Assembly (NCBI GenBank): GCA_904501775.1
Contig: CAJGCJ010000077.1
Coordinates: forward strand, 1-9,052
Direction: 5' to 3'
DNA length: 9,052 bases
Origin: an uncultured Bacteroidaceae bacterium
GTDB taxonomy: Bacteria; Bacteroidota; Bacteroidia; Bacteroidales; Bacteroidaceae
Shown: positions 5,117 through 9,052 of the stretch, in pieces
Position numbering within the stretch: position 1 is the stretch's first letter
Layout: every line of letters starts with the position of its first letter
Program-made: the position numbers and the translations under genes
The notes under the pieces: model-generated
Databases searched by the model: none
Told to the model about the DNA's origin: nothing
What the model saw: only the letters and a program-made list of their open reading frames with translations

Positions 5117-7417
5117 TTACTGAGCAGACAACATCTCGTGCATAGAGGCTGCGGCCTTGCGTCCGTCACCCATTGCAAGGATAACTGTAGCACCACCGCG
5201 AACAATGTCGCCACCTGCAAATATTGTAGGAATAGAAGACTGCATCTTCTCATTTACAGCAATGGTATTCTTGCGTCCAAGCTCAAGGCCCTCCACTGAT
5301 GTAGGAACAAGAGGATTGGGCGATACACCTACGCTGACAACAGCCATATCGATGTCAATTGTCTCAATAGCACCCTCTACAGGAACAGGTGAACGACGTC
5401 CCGAAGCATCGGGCTCGCCAAGCTCCATCTTCTGCAATACAATCTGCTTTACACAACCCTTCTCATCGGCAATGTATTCGATAGGGTTATGGAGTGTAAG
5501 GAATTCCACGCCCTCTTCTTTAGCATGTTTAACCTCCTCGAGACGTGCAGGCATTTCGGCCTCGGAACGGCGGTAAATAATCATGGCTTTCTCGGCACCA
5601 AGACGCAATGCTGTGCGCACCGAGTCCATAGCTGTATTACCGCCACCTACGACAGCAACACGCTTACCCATGTGCATAGGAGTATCGCTGTCGGGGTTTG
5701 ATGCATCCATAAGGTTTACACGTGTAAGATACTCGTTAGAAGAGAGGATATTTATAGAGTTCTCACCGGGAATATTCATAAAATTGGGAAGACCGGCACC
5801 TGATGCCACAAAGATACCCTTGTAGCCATCGTCCTCGAGCTGCTTGATAGAGAGAGTCTTTCCAATCACACAGTCCTTGACGAACTCCACACCCATCTGA
5901 CGAAGAATCTCAATCTCGGTCTCAACAATTGCGTTGGGGAGACGGAACTCTGGAATACCATATTTAAGTACACCGCCAATCTCGTGCAATGCCTCAAATA
6001 CAGTTACCTGATAGCCGAGCTTTGCCATGTCACCTGCGAATGACAATCCGGCAGGACCTGAACCCACAACGGCAACCTTGATACCGTTAGAAGCTGCGAC
6101 CTCGGGAACTTCGTTAAGACCGTTCTCGCGTGCATAATCGGCTGCGAAACGCTCAAGCGCACCGATAGCCACAGGCTTATGACCCATCTTGATGTGTACA
6201 CACTTCGACTCGCACTGTTTCTCTTGCGGACATACACGACCACAAACGGCAGGCAGTGAACTTGTCATCTTGAGAACTTTGGCAGCTGCGCCAAATTCGC
6301 CACGTTCGATATTCTTAATGAATGAAGGAATCTTTATATTTACAGGGCAACCCTCCATACAACTGGGATTAGGACAGTCGAGACAACGCTGAGCCTCTTG
6401 CACAGCCATCTCTACTGTAAGACCACGGTTAACCTCTTCGCGCAGTTTTGTTGCGCGATAAGCGGGCTCCAGTTCGGGCATTTCGCAACGCTCTATTGCT
6501 GCTCTATCCTTTGCTTTCAGAGCAGAGCGCAAATCGACACGCCATGGTGCATTGCGGTCGGTAAGATCGTCGGCAACCACGGCACAGGAATCATCGTGCT
6601 CGTGAAGGAACTTATCCATCTCCTCTTGTTCCTCTTGCTTGAAAGAGCCCAAACGCTGCATCATACCGTCGAAGTCGACCTGATGACCATCGAACTCGGG
6701 ACCGTCGACACAAACGAATTTTGTCTTGCCGCCAACTGTAACACGACATGCTCCGCACATACCTGTACCGTCGACCATGATTGTATTCAATGATACTTCA
6801 GTGGGTATCTCATACTTCTTTGTGAGCAGACATACGAACTTCATCATCACCGCAGGACCTATTGCAACGCACTTATCAACTTTCTCGCGCTTGATAACAC
6901 GCTCAACGCCCTCGGTTACAAGTCCCTTATCGCCATACGAGCCGTCATCTGTCATTATGATGACCTCGTCTGAAACGGCACGCACCTCTTCCTCGAGGAT
7001 TATAAGGTCTTTAGAACGGCCTGCAAGCACAGATATAACTCTGTTACCGGCCTTTTTGAGTGCTGTGGCAATGGGCAGCATAGGAGCTACACCTACACCA
7101 CCGCCGGCACAGACAACTGTACCAAAATTCTCGATGTGTGTAGCCTGTCCCAAAGGACCTACAACATCTTCGATATAGTCGCCCTCGTTAAGGTCGCACA
7201 AACGCGAAGAACTCTTACCCACCTTTTGTATAACCAATGTGATAAGGCCTTTCTCGGCATCGGCATGAGCAATGGTGAGAGGAATACGTTCGCCCTTCTC
7301 TCCTATTCTAACTATCACAAAGTTACCGGCACGATAAGCCTTGGCAATGAGAGGCGCCTCGACACGCAGGCGGAACACCTTCTCGGAAAATTGTTCTTTT
7401 GATACAATTCTGTACAT
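5117..7417 (-). CDS. Fused NfnA-NfnB type ferredoxin:NADP+ oxidoreductase
   Basis: This is a 766-residue fusion. Residues 1-255 form a ferredoxin-reductase/PyrK-like unit: an FAD-binding barrel (RIPLTIA, 44-50), an NAD(H) loop (CAGGGVGVAP, 103-112) and a [2Fe-2S] site with Cys221, Cys224 and Cys236. Residues 290-766 resemble the glutamate synthase small subunit: two [4Fe-4S] motifs (Cys345, 348, 353, 357 and Cys392, 396, 402, 406), an FAD loop GSGPAG (452-457), an NADPH loop GGGNTAMD (591-598) with YRRS (615-618), and FAGGD (733-737). Databases usually label such fusions dihydroorotate dehydrogenase NAD-binding subunit/glutamate synthase. No pyrD or glutamate synthase large-subunit gene is near. 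PyrK uses C-x4-C-x2-C for its cluster, but here the first position is Asp216. This fits NfnA of the electron-bifurcating Nfn enzyme, and total length also fits NfnA plus NfnB. A role in balancing NADH, NADPH and ferredoxin is therefore likely. It lies 37 bases behind serS. Confidence 0.85.
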   Translation of the reverse strand: MYRIVSKEQFSEKVFRLRVEAPLIAKAYRAGNFVIVRIGEKGERIPLTIAHADAEKGLITLVIQKVGKSSSRLCDLNEGDYIEDVVGPLGQATHIENFGTVVCAGGGVGVAPMLPIATALKKAGNRVISVLAGRSKDLIILEEEVRAVSDEVIIMTDDGSYGDKGLVTEGVERVIKREKVDKCVAIGPAVMMKFVCLLTKKYEIPTEVSLNTIMVDGTGMCGACRVTVGGKTKFVCVDGPEFDGHQVDFDGMMQRLGSFKQEEQEEMDKFLHEHDDSCAVVADDLTDRNAPWRVDLRSALKAKDRAAIERCEMPELEPAYRATKLREEVNRGLTVEMAVQEAQRCLDCPNPSCMEGCPVNIKIPSFIKNIERGEFGAAAKVLKMTSSLPAVCGRVCPQEKQCESKCVHIKMGHKPVAIGALERFAADYARENGLNEVPEVAASNGIKVAVVGSGPAGLSFAGDMAKLGYQVTVFEALHEIGGVLKYGIPEFRLPNAIVETEIEILRQMGVEFVKDCVIGKTLSIKQLEDDGYKGIFVASGAGLPNFMNIPGENSINILSSNEYLTRVNLMDASNPDSDTPMHMGKRVAVVGGGNTAMDSVRTALRLGAEKAMIIYRRSEAEMPARLEEVKHAKEEGVEFLTLHNPIEYIADEKGCVKQIVLQKMELGEPDASGRRSPVPVEGAIETIDIDMAVVSVGVSPNPLVPTSVEGLELGRKNTIAVNEKMQSSIPTIFAGGDIVRGGATVILAMGDGRKAAASMHEMLSAQ

Positions 7418-7454
7418 AACTCTCTATTTATAATAAGTTACTTACGAAACGTCA

Positions 7455-8729
7455 TTAATCAATAATCTCGAATCCGCAATAGGGAACAAGAGCCTTAGGA
7501 ATGCGAATACCCTCGGGAGTCTGGTTATTCTCGAGCAATGCAGCCACTATACGAGGCAAAGCAAGTGCCGAACCGTTCAAAGTGTGGCAAAGCTCAGTCT
7601 TCTTGTCAGCATTGCGATAGCGGCATTTCAGACGGTTGGCCTGATAGTTATCGAAGTTAGATACTGATGAAACCTCGAGCCAACGCTGCTGAGCCTCGGA
7701 ATATACCTCAAAGTCGAAGCAAAGGGCAGCTGTAAAGCTCATGTCACCACCGCAAAGACGCAGTATACGATAGGGGAGTTCGAGCTTTTGCAACAAGCCT
7801 TCTACATGCTCGAGCATCTCTTTGTGCGACTCCTTGCTGTGCTCGGGAGTGTCGATACGTACGATCTCAACCTTTGAAAACTCGTGCAGACGGTTAAGAC
7901 CGCGTACATCCTTGCCATAAGAGCCGGCCTCGCGACGGAAGCACTGTGTATAGGCACAGTTCTTGATAGGCAACTGCTTCTCGTCGAGAATCACATCACG
8001 GTAGATATTTGTCACAGGTACCTCGGCTGTAGGAATAAGATATAAATCATCGAGCTGGCAATGGTACATCTGTCCCTCTTTATCGGGCAACTGTCCTGTA
8101 CCGTAACCCGAAGCCGCATTGACTACGGTAGGAGGCATTATCTCGACATAACCGGCCTTGCGTGCCTCGTCGAGGAAGAAGTTGATAAGCGCACGCTGCA
8201 ACTGAGCGCCCTTACCCTTATAAACTGGGAATCCTGCACCTGTAATCTTGACACCGAGATCGAAATCTATAAGATCGTATTTCTTTGCCAATTCCCAGTG
8301 AGGGAGTGCATTCTCGGGCAAAACAGTCTCAAGACCACCGCTCTTCTCAACCACATTATCCTCGGCTGTAGCACCCTCGGGTACCTCGTCATAAGGGATA
8401 TTGGGAATTGTATAAAGAATCTCCTGTGTCTTGGTTGCTGCGGTATCCATTTTCTCCTGAAGTTCCTTAGCCTTCTCCTTGAGCGATGCCACCTCGTTCT
8501 TAACCTGCTCGGCCTCATCGTGGGCACCAGCTTTCATCAACTGACCAATCTTTGCGGCATACTGCTTGCTCTCGGCAAGTGCAGCATCAAGTTCGGCCTG
8601 CGCGGCGCGACGCTGTCTATCGAGTTCAAGAACCAACTCTATTGTCTCCTTTGCATTCTTAAAATGCTTCTTTTCAAGACCTTTCAATACTTTCTCGGTC
8701 TCTTGGCTGATAACTTTAATTGTTAACAT
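7455..8729 (-). CDS. serS: Seryl-tRNA synthetase
   Basis: This 424-residue cytoplasmic class II synthetase charges tRNA-Ser (and tRNA-Sec where present) with serine. The N-terminal arm (about 28-100) is a charged, alanine-rich antiparallel coiled coil that binds the long variable arm of the tRNA. The catalytic core shows motif 1 with IMPPTVVN (197-204), the serine-binding TAE (234-236), motif 2 from Cys263 to Glu288 including FRRE (264-267), and motif 3 at about 386-403 with Arg393. Length and sequence are normal for Bacteroidales, with no sign of damage. The ATG sits in the A/T-rich context usual for the group. rpmA precedes it but is separated by a terminator, so serS has its own promoter. 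The Nfn-type gene follows after 37 bases and may share its transcript. Confidence 0.98.
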   Translation of the reverse strand: MLTIKVISQETEKVLKGLEKKHFKNAKETIELVLELDRQRRAAQAELDAALAESKQYAAKIGQLMKAGAHDEAEQVKNEVASLKEKAKELQEKMDTAATKTQEILYTIPNIPYDEVPEGATAEDNVVEKSGGLETVLPENALPHWELAKKYDLIDFDLGVKITGAGFPVYKGKGAQLQRALINFFLDEARKAGYVEIMPPTVVNAASGYGTGQLPDKEGQMYHCQLDDLYLIPTAEVPVTNIYRDVILDEKQLPIKNCAYTQCFRREAGSYGKDVRGLNRLHEFSKVEIVRIDTPEHSKESHKEMLEHVEGLLQKLELPYRILRLCGGDMSFTAALCFDFEVYSEAQQRWLEVSSVSNFDNYQANRLKCRYRNADKKTELCHTLNGSALALPRIVAALLENNQTPEGIRIPKALVPYCGFEIID

Positions 8730-8772
8730 ATTATTTATTTTAGCTATTATCTTATCTATTTCTACGAATTTA

Positions 8773-8780
8773 CAAATTTA
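8773..8780 (-). promoter_or_regulatory. Possible -7 box of the serS promoter
   Basis: On the minus strand TAAATTTG matches the Bacteroidetes -7 consensus TAnnTTTG and lies about 44 bases before the serS ATG. It is downstream of the rpmA terminator, where a new promoter is needed. No good TTG -33 element is found at the expected 19-21 bases, so the site is only moderately supported. A second, poorer copy (TAAATTCG) follows immediately. Confidence 0.4.
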
Positions 8781-8811
8781 CAATATATTTTCAGTTTTTT
8801 ATTAAAACATA

Positions 8812-8844
8812 AAAAAAAAGACAGCCGTTGGCTGTCTTTTTTTT
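8812..8844 (-). terminator. Intrinsic terminator of rpmA
   Basis: The stem agacagcc (8819-8826) pairs with ggctgtct (8830-8837) around a gtt loop. A-runs on one side and T-runs on the other extend it to about 15 pairs. Read on the minus strand it begins 20 bases after the rpmA stop codon and ends in a run of Ts, a standard intrinsic terminator. The flanking A/T runs are symmetrical, so it could also work on the plus strand, although no plus-strand gene leads into it here. Confidence 0.88.
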
Positions 8845-8863
8845 ACGAATGAACTAATTGTTA

Positions 8864-9052
8864 TTAGTTTTTCTCGAAGGGAGCTACAGATACATAGCTC
8901 TTATTGTTCTTACCACGCTTGAAGTTAACTACACCGTCAACCAAAGCATAGAGAGTGTGGTCGCTACCCATACCGATATTGTTACCGGGATTGTGTACAG
9001 TACCACGCTGACGAACAATGATATTACCGGCTTTGCATACCTGGCCACCCCA
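8864..9052 (-). CDS. rpmA: 50S ribosomal protein L27, 3' part
   Basis: The last 62 codons and the stop of L27, a 50S subunit protein near the peptidyl-transferase centre, are present; the N-terminal 20-25 residues lie beyond the right edge. The visible part begins WGGQVCKAGNIIVRQRG, followed by the HNPGNNIGMGSDHTLYALVDG region, and ends in VSVAPFEKN. These are the typical L27 core with the conserved KAGNIIVRQRGT strand and the GxDHTL(Y/F)A turn. The reading frame is intact to the window edge. In most bacteria rplU (L21) lies directly upstream, here outside the window. A terminator follows at once, so L27 ends its operon. Confidence 0.96.
   Translation of the reverse strand, partial: WGGQVCKAGNIIVRQRGTVHNPGNNIGMGSDHTLYALVDGVVNFKRGKNNKSYVSVAPFEKN

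Noticed and set aside
6726..7178. Plus-strand frame (150 codons) opposite the Nfn-type gene
   Set aside because: It is antisense to well-conserved FAD/NAD and iron-sulfur regions, is low-complexity Ser/Thr/Pro-rich, and has no promoter.
5117..7417. Annotation as PyrK (dihydroorotate dehydrogenase electron-transfer subunit) or GltD of a true glutamate synthase
   Set aside because: The first [2Fe-2S] ligand position is Asp rather than Cys, the two modules are fused in the NfnA-NfnB order, and no pyrD or gltB partner is present in the window.
8061..8726. Long plus-strand frame (221 codons) opposite serS
   Set aside because: It lies wholly antisense to a clear, complete seryl-tRNA synthetase. 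Its leucine- and cysteine-rich product reads as the complement of the coiled-coil and core codons and shows no domain.

Overview
The window looks like ordinary chromosome from a member of the order Bacteroidales (phylum Bacteroidota). The evidence is SerRS and ribosomal protein L27 sequences of that group's type, a DUF4199–GT2 gene pair, DUF6452-like and DUF6048-like envelope proteins, A-rich start regions without Shine-Dalgarno sequences, and promoters of the Bacteroidetes kind (TTG, about 20 bases, TAnnTTTG). I cannot name a genus.

Layout. Bases 1-369 hold no convincing gene but are unusually rich in inverted repeats: a 125-base foldback resembling a miniature inverted-repeat element, a perfect 10-bp hairpin, and a two-stem structure that abuts a stop codon. 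Bases 370-1179 (minus strand) encode a sugar-phosphate nucleotidyltransferase related to MurU and mannose-1-phosphate guanylyltransferase. A 156-base divergent intergenic region carries one good promoter for each direction. Bases 1336-4979 (plus strand) form a tight five-gene envelope operon: a DUF4199 membrane protein, a membrane-anchored GT2 glycosyltransferase, a DUF6452-like lipoprotein, a DUF6048-like secreted or outer-membrane protein whose start overlaps the lipoprotein gene by 32 bases, and the flavin transferase ApbE. This operon meets the minus-strand genes at a strong two-way terminator (5059-5096). From there to the right edge, on the minus strand in order of transcription, lie rpmA (3' part only), an intrinsic terminator, serS, and a 766-residue flavin/iron-sulfur protein.

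How the genes work together. The plus-strand operon acts at the cell envelope: lipid-linked sugar transfer, two exported proteins of unknown role, and an enzyme that attaches FMN to exported or membrane redox proteins. rpmA and serS are translation genes. The 766-residue protein is usually labelled a dihydroorotate dehydrogenase electron-transfer subunit fused to a glutamate synthase small subunit. Its residues fit better a single-chain fusion of NfnA and NfnB, the NADH-dependent reduced ferredoxin:NADP+ oxidoreductase. In particular, an Asp stands where PyrK has its first cluster cysteine.

I found no CRISPR array, tRNA, rRNA, transposase or phage gene. The points most worth a second look are the foldback element at the left edge, the Nfn-type fusion, and the overlapping lipoprotein/secreted-protein pair. 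None of these amounts to a demonstrated new system.
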